From contig JAPLFQ010000021.1 of the NCBI GenBank assembly GCA_026390595.1, forward strand, positions 268,333 through 332,332: a stretch of DNA of 64,000 nt, given 5' to 3'. How positions within the stretch are numbered: position 1 is the first letter of the stretch; each line of letters opens with the position of its first letter. The position numbers and the translations under genes were made by a program. The notes below the pieces were generated by a model that did not search any database, was not told the DNA's origin, and saw nothing but the letters and a program-made list of their open reading frames with translations. Shown here piece after piece: positions 51,610 to 61,013 of this stretch. Origin of the DNA: Ignavibacteriales bacterium. GTDB lineage: Bacteria; Bacteroidota; Ignavibacteria; UBA10030.

Positions 51610-53325
51610 TCACGGTTTCGGTTTGTATGCATAGTAGTGAGGATCCCATTGTGCTTTCTCGATCACCCGGCCGAGTTCCTCATCGCTCAACCTTCTTCCC
51701 AGACCAGCTTCACGGGCTTCGATGGCAACCGCCTTCGCCACGTGGAGAGAAACCTTTCGAATGTCTGTCAGCTGCGGCAACAGCATGTTCTTCGCGATCT
51801 GTTCCGGTGTCACGAATGAGCTCAGCGCTTTGCTTGCTTCGAGGAACATTTTCGTTGTGACCTTCGTCGCTTTGCTCACGAGCGCCCCCAAACCAACGCC
51901 CGGGAAAATGAACATGTTGTTGCACTGCGATGTGACAAATTCCTTCCCCTCATAGTCGAAAACTGCAAACGGACTTCCTGTCGCGACCAGCCCTTTTCCC
52001 TTTGTAGCAATGGCAACTTCTTCAGCGGTGCATTCGGATTTTGACGTTGGATTCGAGAGCGCGAAAATAACCGGCCGCTCGTCGTTCTTCGCCATCTGGC
52101 CGAGCACTTCTGCGTTGAACAATCCGTAGCTGGCAGTTACACCAATCAGGACGGTTGGCTTGGCGTTACGAAGAACATCCATCAGGCTGATTGTCGATGG
52201 AGAGTCCAGTTTCCATGTCGTGAGGTTCGATCGGCGCTGGGCGAACGGCTTCTGATTTTCCGTCAGGTTTGACATGTCATCGACCAAAAGGCCAGGGAAA
52301 TCAAATGCGTACAACTTGCTCTGGGCCTCGTCCTCCGACGCTCCCTCTTCGACCAGCATCCGCCGGATATTCGAAGCGATGCCGGTGCCGGCTTGCCCCA
52401 TGCCGACGATGACGTAACGCTGATCGTTGAAGCGCTGCTTCTTGATCTTCATGGCGCTGATCAGCGCGGCAAGCGTCACGGCTCCGGTCCCCTGGATGTC
52501 GTCGTTGAATGAGAGAATTCTGTCTCGATACCGGTCGAGAAGTTTGAAAGCCTTGTGCTTGGCGAAGTCTTCCCACTGAAGCAGCGCATTGGGGAAATTC
52601 CGTTTCACTCCCAGGACGAAGCGCTCAATGAAATCGTCATATTCCTTTCCTTCGAGCCTCTTCCCGCAATAACCAAGGTACAAAGGGTCATTGATGAGAC
52701 GTCCGTTGTTCGTACCAACATCGAGAGTAATGGGGAGGCACGTTGCCGGGTGAAGTCCCCCCGCCGCAACATAGAGATTGATCTTGCCGACAGGGATCCC
52801 CATTCCGTCCGAGCCGAGGTCACCAAGCCCGAGGATTCTCTCGCCGTCAGTGACTACGATGAGTGAGACTTCAGGGAGCGACACGTCCTGAAAGATCTTG
52901 TCGATACTCCCAATGTTTTCCGGACTGATATAGATTCCGCGAAAATCACGGGTGATGTGGCTGAGCATCATGCAGGCCTTGCCGACGGTCGGAGTATAGA
53001 CTATCGGAAGCATCTCAATCAGGTTATCACAGAGGAGCCTGTAGAACAGCGTTTCATTCCTGTTGAGCAGGGATTGCAGATAAATATATTTTTCGATGTC
53101 ATCGTGTTTGCGCTGATACATCTCGTGATTACGCTTTTGCTGCGTCTCTATGTCGGACAACCGGGGACGAAGCAGTCCTTCGAGACCCAGGCTGATGCGC
53201 TCCTCTTCCGTAAACGCTGAGCCTTTGTTCAATGACGGGTCGTGCAGGATCTGTTCTCCTTTGACGCTCACTTCGAGATATTCTTCATTCGTCAGTGGAT
53301 CGATTTTTAACGAGTACGTTTTCAT
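51610..53325 (-). CDS. NAD(P)-dependent malic enzyme (oxaloacetate-decarboxylating)
   Basis: 571 residues from the ATG at 53325 (GGAG upstream), the length of the large eukaryote-like/MaeA group. Landmarks are YTPTVGKACMMLSHI (malic enzyme signature), VVTDGERILGLGDLGSDGMGIPVGK, the catalytic-Lys region, the metal site FNDDIQGTGAVTLAAL, the dinucleotide loop VIVGMGQAGTGIA, and FALSNPTSKSECTAEE. It converts malate to pyruvate and CO2 with reduction of NAD or NADP; cofactor preference is not readable by eye. Cytoplasmic. Single gene with its own terminator. Confidence 0.95.
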   Translation of the reverse strand: MKTYSLKIDPLTNEEYLEVSVKGEQILHDPSLNKGSAFTEEERISLGLEGLLRPRLSDIETQQKRNHEMYQRKHDDIEKYIYLQSLLNRNETLFYRLLCDNLIEMLPIVYTPTVGKACMMLSHITRDFRGIYISPENIGSIDKIFQDVSLPEVSLIVVTDGERILGLGDLGSDGMGIPVGKINLYVAAGGLHPATCLPITLDVGTNNGRLINDPLYLGYCGKRLEGKEYDDFIERFVLGVKRNFPNALLQWEDFAKHKAFKLLDRYRDRILSFNDDIQGTGAVTLAALISAMKIKKQRFNDQRYVIVGMGQAGTGIASNIRRMLVEEGASEDEAQSKLYAFDFPGLLVDDMSNLTENQKPFAQRRSNLTTWKLDSPSTISLMDVLRNAKPTVLIGVTASYGLFNAEVLGQMAKNDERPVIFALSNPTSKSECTAEEVAIATKGKGLVATGSPFAVFDYEGKEFVTSQCNNMFIFPGVGLGALVSKATKVTTKMFLEASKALSSFVTPEQIAKNMLLPQLTDIRKVSLHVAKAVAIEAREAGLGRRLSDEELGRVIEKAQWDPHYYAYKPKP

Positions 53326-53595
53326 GAACGGTTTCTCCAATGGATGTGACACAATGTCCTTCCGCGGTAACAACTCAATCTAACCAAAATCTCCGGAGCA
53401 AGAAAGTTGAAGATCGTGATCGAGCATTCCGTTTCAATCAGCACAAAGAAGAATCAAAAAGAAGAATATCACGAATGGGAAGTTGATCAGCAGAATGTGC
53501 GCAGGCCGTCTGCTCTGGCGTTTCCATTTCTGCCAACACAGAAAAAGATATTGCATTTCGGCCAGGGCTTCTCCATTTTAATCCAGGATGTGAGA

Positions 53596-54159
53596 ATGAA
53601 GAGAGCATTGCCTCCTCAACAGCGGCACGACCGCCCAATCACCTATTGGAAATTCCCGATTAGGAGAAATGAGAACGTGGGACTAGACAATCTCCAGAGG
53701 ATGATACTTCTTGCTGAAGAATTCTTCGAGACCAAAAATGATCCAGGTCAGATCTCTGTCACCGAAGAAGTCATGTCAACGCTCCGGAAGATTCATCCCT
53801 CTACGCTCGCGGAAAAGCGAAACGACGACGGGCCTATCGCCTGGATCCTTGTCCTTCCAACGACACTCAGGTTGATGAAAGAATTCATTGCTGAGCAAAT
53901 CAACGAACGCGAGCTGTTGGAGAAGACTCCGGTCGGTGCGAAGTACGAAGCTGTCTACCTCTGTTCTGCACTCGTGCTCCCCGAGCACCGGGGTAAAGGC
54001 CTGGCCCGCGGCCTCACGATCCAGGCTGTGAAATCCATCCAGAACGATCACCCGATACAGTATCTCTTTTGCTGGCCCTTCAGCAACGAAGGAAAGAAAC
54101 TGGCCGATTCCGTTGCAGGCCTCCTCGGTCTCTCGTTGCGCTCAAGGACTGCCCCTTGA
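53596..54159 (+). CDS. GNAT-family acetyltransferase-like protein
   Basis: 187 residues from the ATG at 53596 (AGGATG region upstream). The frame is open back to 53407, but that part overlaps the malic enzyme leader and does not look coding. The acetyl-CoA loop is visible as VLPEHRGKGLARGL (R/Q-x-x-G-x-G/A), preceded by the strand AVYLCSALVL and followed by an AVKSIQ helix. Substrate unknown. It is one of very few rightward genes and stands divergent from malic enzyme. Confidence 0.75.
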   Translation: MKRALPPQQRHDRPITYWKFPIRRNENVGLDNLQRMILLAEEFFETKNDPGQISVTEEVMSTLRKIHPSTLAEKRNDDGPIAWILVLPTTLRLMKEFIAEQINERELLEKTPVGAKYEAVYLCSALVLPEHRGKGLARGLTIQAVKSIQNDHPIQYLFCWPFSNEGKKLADSVAGLLGLSLRSRTAP

Positions 54160-54253
54160 TAGTCCCTTCGACATGTTTCACAAGATCTGCTGTGTGTTTC
54201 AATCTGAGGGCAATGTACCGCCCGAGAAGATGAGCTCACGATTGAATGGAAAA

Positions 54254-54272
54254 GCCCCCTGACTTCGGGGGC
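54254..54272 (-). terminator. Terminator after the CheY-like gene
   Basis: Perfect 6-bp stem GCCCCC / GGGGGC with a 7-base loop, followed by TTTT on the minus strand, 37 bases after the regulator stop. It may also serve the rightward GNAT gene. Confidence 0.8.
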
Positions 54273-54309
54273 CTTCTGCAGTTTCCACATCCTCAAATGA
54301 CTCGGGTTT

Positions 54310-54726
54310 TCAAGTTGGAGCGGTTTCTACCGGGTGACCCGGTTTTTCCCCTCCGATCCCCGCACTCTTCATCGCCTCCTGAACCGCTGCGACCACCTGC
54401 CGGGCCGCGAATGGACGGAGAAGATAGCCGGAGACACCAAGCGCGACCATCTCTTTCACAATCGCTTTCTCGCCGGAAGAAGTCGTCACCACCACCGGAA
54501 TGCCCTTCCACTGATCACGTGACCGCAGCTCTTTGAGAAACGAGTGGCCGTTCATGACAGGCATCATGACATCGAGCAGTATGAGATCGGGTTTATCGAG
54601 AGCGACTTTAGTCAATGCTTCGCTGCCGTCGGCGGCGAGGATCGTATCATATGAGAGATTCGATCGTACGATCTTGTCAAGGAGGGCCCGGTTCGATGCA
54701 AGGTCATCTACGATGAGTATTTTCAT
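54310..54726 (-). CDS. CheY-like single-domain response regulator
   Basis: 138 residues. Acidic pocket VDDLASN (D7, D8), phospho-acceptor D52 in LILLDVMMP, switch Thr/Ser in VVVTTSSGE. The position of the conserved receiver lysine is arginine: YLLRPFAAR instead of the usual KP. A short Gly/Pro tail follows; no output domain. No kinase gene is adjacent, so its partner is elsewhere; the hybrid kinase at 14290-18642 is a distant possibility only. Its start overlaps the end of a possible 51-residue frame by four bases. Confidence 0.9.
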   Translation of the reverse strand: MKILIVDDLASNRALLDKIVRSNLSYDTILAADGSEALTKVALDKPDLILLDVMMPVMNGHSFLKELRSRDQWKGIPVVVTTSSGEKAIVKEMVALGVSGYLLRPFAARQVVAAVQEAMKSAGIGGEKPGHPVETAPT

Positions 54727-54878
54727 TTCATCATAACTCGAGTTTCCTGGTGATGCACCTGGTGTACATGCTTGAGTTCAATGTAGGGGGAGAGATGGTC
54801 AGAATCAAGGAGTTGCGCCGGAATAGCAGAGCCGTCCTCGTTTCGGATGAAGTCAATGACAGAACTCGGTGACGACAT
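54723..54878 (-). CDS. Possible 51-residue protein coupled to the CheY-like gene
   Basis: Begins MSSPSSVIDFIRNEDGSAIP and ends TRVMMK, with its stop overlapping the CheY-like start in ATGA, a typical coupling arrangement. Codon choice looks coding. The ribosome binding site is weak and the true start could lie earlier (frame open to 54938). No domain recognised. Confidence 0.35.
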   Translation of the reverse strand: MSSPSSVIDFIRNEDGSAIPAQLLDSDHLSPYIELKHVHQVHHQETRVMMK

Positions 54879-54955
54879 GGAGCGGTACACTCCCGCAGGT
54901 GCGGCCTGCGCCAAACAACTCCCCTGGTTTGCGCGCACGCAATAAAAAAGCGAAA

Positions 54956-54976
54956 CCCGTCAATCGGTCTGACGGG
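54956..54976 (-). terminator. Terminator after the M16 pair
   Basis: Stem CCCGTCA / TGACGGG, extended by flanking GAA/TTC pairing, 7-base loop, then TTTCGCTTTTTTA on the minus strand. It lies 37 bases after the stop at 55013. Confidence 0.85.
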
Positions 54977-55012
54977 CTTCGTTCATGCACGCGCTGATGC
55001 ATCACTGCGAAT

Positions 55013-56404
55013 CTACTTCCCTTCGGGCTTCGGACTTGCGTAATCTTTGATCTGCACCTCCACCTTCTTCTTGTCCCCGACGATGACGAGCGTCATGTCA
55101 TCCGGCCGGATGTACTTTTGCGTGATCTGCTGAACATCGGCGGGCGTAACAGCAAAAACGTTCTTCACATAGTTCGTCAGATACGAGTCCGGAAGACCGT
55201 GCAGGCTCAGGTTTGTTAACTGGCCGATGATCCCCTGGCGCGTCGAATTCTGAAGAACGAACGTGCCGCCAATGTAGTTTTGGATCCCCTTCAGTTCGTC
55301 TTCGGGCGGCGGCTCGCTTCCCAGCCGCTTGACCTCGCCAAGAATCTCCTTCAGAGCGGCGCCGGTGACATCGGTACCGACGTCAGCAATCTCCACCCAG
55401 TACGCATCGCGATACCGGGAAGACACCTGGCTGGTCGGTGAGTACGTATAGCCTTTCTTCTCGCGAATATTGCTCGTGATGCGCGAGGCGAAGGATCCAC
55501 CGAGCAAGGAATTCGTCACCATCATTTTGACATAGTCCTTGTCGAAGGGGTTCACGACGGGGAGTCCGACGTAAATCGTCGATTGTGGAGCGCCCGGACG
55601 CTCGACGAGACCGAACGATTTCTTCGTCACTGGCTTCGGAATGTTCGTATACACAGCCGGCCCTTTTTCCCATCCTTCGAACGTTTGCAGCACTGCGGCT
55701 TCCATCGCCTGTCGATCAAACTTACCAGCGATATAGATGCTGGTGCGTTGAGCACCGAAGTTCTCCTTGTAGAACCGGCGGACGTCATCGATGGTGAATG
55801 TTTCAATCATCTCCTGCGTCGGGAACACTCGTCCGTACGGATGGCCCGGATACATCATGCGCCGAAATTCTTCCAGGGCAAGACTCTGCGGCTGCGCCTT
55901 GCTGACGCTCAATTGACGAACAGCATCCTTCTTGATGCGTGCAAGCTCCGACTCGGGAAAGAGCGAGTTTCTGACGATATCTCCCATCAATCGGACAAGC
56001 TGCGGCCCGAATTCCGAAAGCACATCTCCGGAGATCGTGGAGAGATCCGGTCCGACAGCGATATTCACATTGCCCCCCATGGCGGCCGCCTCCTGATCCA
56101 CCTGGTCGGCAGACCGTGACTTCGTCCCCTCTTTCATCAAGTCGCCCGCGATGTCGGCCAACGACACCTCGTTCTCTCCTTCATTGAGATTGCCGGACCT
56201 CACGACGAGGCTTACGGAGACTTTCGGAATGGCGCCAAAGGGGACGAGCGTCACTTCCATGCCATTCGGGAGTTTGAATTGATGCTTCTGCGGAAGCGTG
56301 AAGTCCTTCGGCTTTCCCCCTTCAGGAGGCACCTGCTTCTGCGCCACAACCGCGCCGGTGAGCACATAAAGGGCTGCACATAGACTGAGAATGATCTTTT
56401 TCAT
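55013..56404 (-). CDS. M16-family protein lacking the zinc site (non-catalytic subunit type)
   Basis: 463 residues, signal peptide ending VVAQ, AAGGAGG before the ATG. The M16 fold is clear (LPNGMEVTLVPFGAIPKVSVSLVVRSG, then the C-terminal TNSLLGGSFASRITSNIREKKGYTYS, the R/Y pair that binds substrate). At the place of HxxEH, however, it reads SLADIAGDLMKEGT, so the zinc ligands are missing. It lies 12 bases after an M16 gene that has them. This matches known two-subunit M16 enzymes in which one chain is catalytic and the other supplies the R/Y pair. Periplasmic. Confidence 0.92.
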   Translation of the reverse strand: MKKIILSLCAALYVLTGAVVAQKQVPPEGGKPKDFTLPQKHQFKLPNGMEVTLVPFGAIPKVSVSLVVRSGNLNEGENEVSLADIAGDLMKEGTKSRSADQVDQEAAAMGGNVNIAVGPDLSTISGDVLSEFGPQLVRLMGDIVRNSLFPESELARIKKDAVRQLSVSKAQPQSLALEEFRRMMYPGHPYGRVFPTQEMIETFTIDDVRRFYKENFGAQRTSIYIAGKFDRQAMEAAVLQTFEGWEKGPAVYTNIPKPVTKKSFGLVERPGAPQSTIYVGLPVVNPFDKDYVKMMVTNSLLGGSFASRITSNIREKKGYTYSPTSQVSSRYRDAYWVEIADVGTDVTGAALKEILGEVKRLGSEPPPEDELKGIQNYIGGTFVLQNSTRQGIIGQLTNLSLHGLPDSYLTNYVKNVFAVTPADVQQITQKYIRPDDMTLVIVGDKKKVEVQIKDYASPKPEGK

Positions 56405-56416
56405 AGCCGCTCCTCC

Positions 56417-57787
56417 TTATGAACCCGATTTCGGTTCGATGATCAGAATTGTTCTGTTCCCTTTGCGGAGATACTCCTTTGCCGTCTTCAGGATCAGTTC
56501 GGGGGTCACTTTCTTGAACTGGTCCTCCAGCGAGTTGATTCGCTCCGGGTTGTCATCGAACAGGGCAAAAGAAGCCAGCAAATCGGCACGCCCGAAGCCG
56601 AAGAATCCGCTGACCTGATCGTAGAAATTGGAGCGGAGCTTCACGAGTGCTCGATCAACTGATGCGCGTACGATCGGCTTGGTTGTCACATTCTCGATTG
56701 CCTCATCCCAGGCCTTCATGATGTCATCGGAACTCACGGTCTTGTCGTGAATCAGGCTTGCCATCCAGAGCATCGGACCATTGTAGTTGTGCATGTTGCC
56801 TAGGAGGTTGATCCCTCCTCCGACGCCGGCGGTATACCCTTTCTCTTTCACGAGCTTCTGCCTTAAGATGCTATCATCCCCTTGCAGAAGGATCTGGTCG
56901 AGCAATCCCATCGCAAAGAACTCCGGAGTGTTCCTCTCCGGCATGTGATACGCAATCGCGATGGCTGGACGGTTCGCCAGAGTATCGATCTTCGTGAATT
57001 TCTTTTCCTGTTCCTGCCTCGGCTCGGTGAGATCCGGTTTCGGCGGCTGCGGAGAGGAGGCGATGCCGCCGAAGTACTTCGTGATCAACGCCATTGCCTC
57101 CTTCGGATCGAAATCACCGACGATGGCGATCGCTGCGTTGTTGGGAGCATAGAATGTCTTGAAAAACTGCTGAACGTCGCCGAGCGTTGCGGCGTCGAGG
57201 TCCTTCAGGTCACAGTAGAAATTGTGCGCGTTGTTCCAGTTTGTATTCGCGTACTGAGGCATATCCAGCCACGGAAATCCGCCATACGGCTGGTTGAGTA
57301 CATTTACCCGCACCTCGTTCTTCACAACGCCCTGCTGGTTAGTCAGGTTTTCTTGCGTGATGTTCAGTCCACGCATCCTGTCGGCTTCAGCCCAAAGGGC
57401 CGTCTCCAGTTTGTGGGCCGGCACGACCTCGAAGTAGTTGGTGAAGTCGAACCGGGTCGAGCCATTGAGAACTCCGCCGTTTCTTTGCACGAGCCTGATG
57501 AATTCCATCTTGCCAAGGTTTTCCGAGCCCTGGAACATCATGTGCTCGAATAGATGGGCGAACCCCGTCCGGTTTCTTGGTTCGATCCGGAACCCGATGT
57601 TATAGTATACCGCTACGACGACTGTCGGAGCCGTATGGTCCGGCGAAAGGATAACCTTCAGTCCGTTACCCAGTTTTTTGTATTCAACCGGCACGCGAAA
57701 GCTCTCGTCGTTTCCAACGTTGATCTGGAACACGAAAGCCGTGATCGCGAGCGTACACAGCACGCGAAACCAATGATGGTGCTTCAT
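56417..57787 (-). CDS. M16-family zinc peptidase, catalytic subunit
   Basis: 456 residues from the ATG at 57787 (GAGG upstream). N-terminal signal segment (LCTLAITAFVFQI). Inverted zinc motif HLFEH at 78-82 within GFAHLFEHMMFQGS, with the distal Glu in VVKNEVRVNV. The C-terminal half has the second M16 lobe. It is transcribed before the zinc-less partner gene, so the two probably assemble into one chamber-like peptidase that degrades peptides in the periplasm. Confidence 0.93.
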   Translation of the reverse strand: MKHHHWFRVLCTLAITAFVFQINVGNDESFRVPVEYKKLGNGLKVILSPDHTAPTVVVAVYYNIGFRIEPRNRTGFAHLFEHMMFQGSENLGKMEFIRLVQRNGGVLNGSTRFDFTNYFEVVPAHKLETALWAEADRMRGLNITQENLTNQQGVVKNEVRVNVLNQPYGGFPWLDMPQYANTNWNNAHNFYCDLKDLDAATLGDVQQFFKTFYAPNNAAIAIVGDFDPKEAMALITKYFGGIASSPQPPKPDLTEPRQEQEKKFTKIDTLANRPAIAIAYHMPERNTPEFFAMGLLDQILLQGDDSILRQKLVKEKGYTAGVGGGINLLGNMHNYNGPMLWMASLIHDKTVSSDDIMKAWDEAIENVTTKPIVRASVDRALVKLRSNFYDQVSGFFGFGRADLLASFALFDDNPERINSLEDQFKKVTPELILKTAKEYLRKGNRTILIIEPKSGS

Positions 57788-57928
57788 GCTCACCTCGAAT
57801 TAGTGAAATGGAAAAGGATGGGCCGAAAAAAAGGGCTCTTTCGCATACGTAAGAATCTCTGGGAGTGTTTCACAACCCGATGGCCAATCTTCGAAACTGC
57901 ACTACATCCGGCTGACTCATGAAAAGCA

Positions 57929-57954
57929 GAACGCCCGACCAAGGCCGGGCGTTC
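57929..57954 (-). terminator. Terminator after the GH31 gene
   Basis: Perfect 9-bp stem GAACGCCCG / CGGGCGTTC with an 8-base loop, followed on the minus strand by TGCTTTTC. It lies 29 bases after the stop. Confidence 0.8.
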
Positions 57955-57983
57955 CATCTTTGATTCCATTTTGCCGCAGAAAC

Positions 57984-60713
57984 TTACTGCACCGCCACCT
58001 TCACAGTCTCCCGGATCTTCTTTGCGTCAACTGTGACGATCACGACGGACTTGTCCTTGTTCCACGACCAACCCTCTTTCCCTGTTCCCATCTCGACCTT
58101 CTTGTTGTTGACGGTCACGGAACCCGGTTTTGTAACACCATGAATCCGGAACTCATATCCCCTCGCGGCCGGCTGGCCGGTGTACTCGCCTTTCGTCGGT
58201 CCGACAGTGACTTCCGTTTTGCCGCCACCTCTGGTGAATGCAAGCGGAGTCCAGGCCGATTTGCCGGTCTTGTATTCAAGCGAATTGCCGTCGTCCTCAT
58301 AGAGCGAGAATGATCCCTTGTCCCCCGTGTATACATCCACGACAAGCGTCTCGAGCGGTTTCTGATCGGAATACGCCATATCAGGCTGCATCGGGATGAT
58401 GGATCCGGCTTTCACGAACACGGGCATGCGGTCGAGCGGATACTTTTCACGGATCGTCTTGTCGCCGCCATACTTTTGGCCGGTGAAGTAGTCAACCCAC
58501 TCGCCGGGCGGGAGGTACACTTCCTTCTCGCCGAGCGAATCGGTTACGGGGGCAACGAGAAACTGCTCCCCGAACAAATACTCGCCCGGATAGTTGTACG
58601 CTTTGCTCAGCGATGGGTACTCCAGATAGAGCGGACGAACGATCGGCAGAGCCTGATCTGTTGCAGCGCGGCAGTATGTATAGATGTAGGGAATCAGATT
58701 GTAGCGGAGATTGAAGAACTTTTTCGCAAACGCCGTTCCCTTGTCGCCGTACGTCCACGGCATCCTTACGTTTCCTTCCTCCGGATTCTCGTGCTGCGAA
58801 TGCAGCCTCAGGAACGGGCTGAACACGCCGAATTGAACCCACCGTGCGTACAGATCGAAGCTGATGTTCGCTCCAATGAAGCCGCCGATGTCATGCGTGA
58901 TGTAGGGGGTCAGCACATTGCCCCCTTTCGCGGTGTACGGCACCTGGTACGCGAGCACATCCCACTGCGCATACGTGTCGCCCGTGAAGAACGATGGATA
59001 CCTGTGATTTCCCGGGCCGCCATAACGGCTGAAAATAAATCCACGCTTCTTTGTATGATCCTGCGTGAAATCATAGAAGACCTTGTTCGTCCAGAGTTGG
59101 CCGTTCAATCCCGGCATGTCCGAAGCGCCTTCACCCCCATCGACCCACCAGAAATCGACCCCCTGATCGACCAGAGGGTTATGAAGGATGTCCATGAATG
59201 CCTCGGCGTGCGTCTTATTCGCCAGGTTGAATCTGATCCCCTTCGGCGGCGGTTTATTCGCGATAGTCCACGGCGCGAACACCAACCCTCCATCGCCCCC
59301 CCAGTCGTTAACACGGAGAGCGATCACGTTGTTCTCCCCACGCCTGATGAGGCCGCTCACTTCCGTCGAGGTGGCAGTGTTGTACGAGCTGTTCCCCTTC
59401 GAGCCGAAGTGCGTAATGAGACTGTCGTTGATATAGAGATCATACTCGTCGTCGACGCCGCCAAAAACGAGATAGAGATTTCCAAAAGGCATGTTCACAG
59501 GGGGTGAGATGTTCTGCCGGTACCACGCCACGCCATCGTAGCCTGCGTGCCCCTGCTCCTCCCACGGTTTTCCGGCCTGGATTGTCGCCCAGTCATCGAC
59601 CTTCGTGTCCGCCGAGAACCACTTCTCCTTCACACCGGCGTTCGACGGGTCTGTCTTGAACTTCCATGCCGCTGTGAGATCGAGATTGTATGTGGCCTTT
59701 TCCGGCGCAGGCATGCGCAACGCAGTCCGGATTGCCGAAGCGTGGCTGTCTTCATCAGAGAGGACACTCTCCTTGCCATACCCCGGGTGATCGTTCAGGG
59801 AAATCTTCAATCCGCTTTTGTGTGCCCAGTCCAGGAATTCCTTCGGCTGAGGGAAAATCGGGCTCCAATCATATCCTCCCCTCCATCCGTAGTTGTGCCA
59901 GGCGAAATCGAGCACAAGAACGTCGAGCGGAATTCCTTCGCTTCGGAACCGGTCGACAATTTTCTTCACGTCCTTGTCTGTGTATTTGAAATTGTCGACG
60001 ACTTTTGTGCCGGGGAGGTACTCGTAGTTGAGATCGGTGATCCAGGCGCCGAGCGCGTAGCGGGGGATCATTGGAATCGGTCCGGTCAATTCCGCGTACC
60101 ATTTCAGCATCTGTGCATAGTCGTTGCCGTAATAGAAGAAGTACCAGTCCTGGTTCCCGACCTGTCTACGCGGTTTAATCCACTGCGTTTCCTCATCCCA
60201 GAGCGGCGTCCGGCTGTCATCCACAATAGTGATACCGCTCCGATTGAGGAAGCCGTTCTCAGTTTTCGTCAAGCGATCTTTCCTCAGGCCGTCAAGCGAC
60301 GTTGAAATCCCGCCAAGGTTGGTCGGCTCAGACTCAGAGGGCGTCCAGAACGGCTTCTTTTCCCCTTTCCAGGTCAGACTCAGGTTGTCCTTCGTGAACC
60401 GGCCGGAATTGACTTTGTAGCGGAGAAAGAGCTTCGCTGTCTTCACGACGAGGTATTCCTTGTCAGCCCAGACCTCGATCGGGACCTTCCTGGTTTCACG
60501 TTTTTGAATGACGATCGTCGGTGCGTCGACGAAATCGCTGCCGGGAACGAACTCCATTCGTATCGTCGTCGGCGAAAGGAATTGGAATCGGGCATCACGG
60601 CAGACAACCCAGCTCCCCTCTTGCTTACACTGGGCCTGGGTTTCGGGCGTACCGATCACCAGCAGCGTTGAGAACAGCAGGACTGTTTGTATGATAGAAT
60701 AGATTTTTCGCAT
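57984..60713 (-). CDS. GH31 alpha-glucosidase-type enzyme with inserted jelly-roll domain
   Basis: 909 residues, signal peptide ending ETQAQ, GAGG upstream. N-terminal GH31 beta-domain about 30-210, then a TIM barrel from about 215 (IPRYALGAWITD, LDVLVLDFAWHNYGW). Between about 345 and 485 a separate domain interrupts the barrel: AAWKFKTDPSNAGVKEKWFS ... GVAWYRQNI ... GVDDEYDLYIND, the pattern of the galactose-binding jelly roll in beta-galactosidases and sialate esterases. The barrel resumes with nucleophile D525 in WWVDGGEG and acid/base D579 in FFTGDT. A GH31 beta-sandwich and DUF5110 end the chain. It cleaves alpha-linked sugars; exact linkage unknown. Confidence 0.92.
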   Translation of the reverse strand: MRKIYSIIQTVLLFSTLLVIGTPETQAQCKQEGSWVVCRDARFQFLSPTTIRMEFVPGSDFVDAPTIVIQKRETRKVPIEVWADKEYLVVKTAKLFLRYKVNSGRFTKDNLSLTWKGEKKPFWTPSESEPTNLGGISTSLDGLRKDRLTKTENGFLNRSGITIVDDSRTPLWDEETQWIKPRRQVGNQDWYFFYYGNDYAQMLKWYAELTGPIPMIPRYALGAWITDLNYEYLPGTKVVDNFKYTDKDVKKIVDRFRSEGIPLDVLVLDFAWHNYGWRGGYDWSPIFPQPKEFLDWAHKSGLKISLNDHPGYGKESVLSDEDSHASAIRTALRMPAPEKATYNLDLTAAWKFKTDPSNAGVKEKWFSADTKVDDWATIQAGKPWEEQGHAGYDGVAWYRQNISPPVNMPFGNLYLVFGGVDDEYDLYINDSLITHFGSKGNSSYNTATSTEVSGLIRRGENNVIALRVNDWGGDGGLVFAPWTIANKPPPKGIRFNLANKTHAEAFMDILHNPLVDQGVDFWWVDGGEGASDMPGLNGQLWTNKVFYDFTQDHTKKRGFIFSRYGGPGNHRYPSFFTGDTYAQWDVLAYQVPYTAKGGNVLTPYITHDIGGFIGANISFDLYARWVQFGVFSPFLRLHSQHENPEEGNVRMPWTYGDKGTAFAKKFFNLRYNLIPYIYTYCRAATDQALPIVRPLYLEYPSLSKAYNYPGEYLFGEQFLVAPVTDSLGEKEVYLPPGEWVDYFTGQKYGGDKTIREKYPLDRMPVFVKAGSIIPMQPDMAYSDQKPLETLVVDVYTGDKGSFSLYEDDGNSLEYKTGKSAWTPLAFTRGGGKTEVTVGPTKGEYTGQPAARGYEFRIHGVTKPGSVTVNNKKVEMGTGKEGWSWNKDKSVVIVTVDAKKIRETVKVAVQ

Positions 60714-60892
60714 TGGTTACCTCATCTGGATTGTAGAGAGAGCAGAACTCGCTCTCCCGCTATTTCAGAATGTCTTGTGTCTGCAACCACATCAGGGGGC
60801 CGGCAGAGAATCAGTGATCATCCTGCTGATCGACATCGCAAGCCGAACCACTCAAGACTACGCGTCATCCCTGGGAATTATCGTTGCTGGCA

Positions 60893-60923
60893 CAAAGCTA
60901 ACGGAGGAGTGCTTCAAAGGCAA
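60893..60923 (-). promoter_or_regulatory. Promoter for the GH31 gene
   Basis: Minus strand: TTG, 20 bases, TAGCTTTG, a full match, 180 bases upstream of the ATG and just after the terminator of the preceding gene. Confidence 0.8.
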
Positions 60924-60946
60924 GAGAGGTGAGCAGGAAAATGACA

Positions 60947-60967
60947 GCGCCCCCAAAAAGGGGGCGC
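60947..60967 (-). terminator. Terminator after the large M16 gene
   Basis: Perfect 8-bp stem GCGCCCCC / GGGGGCGC with a 5-base loop, 46 bases after the stop; on the minus strand it is followed by TGTCATTTTCC. Confidence 0.8.
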
Positions 60968-61013
60968 CGAAATGCAGAAATTGGAAGAGGTTGAACTGCG
61001 TGGAAGAAAGGCC

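Noticed and set aside
53407..53595. N-terminal extension of the GNAT gene
   Set aside because: The frame is open but the composition changes and it overlaps the divergent malic enzyme leader; the ATG at 53596 gives a normal GNAT length.
58476..59507. 343-codon plus-strand frame
   Set aside because: Opposite the GH31 catalytic region; a shadow.
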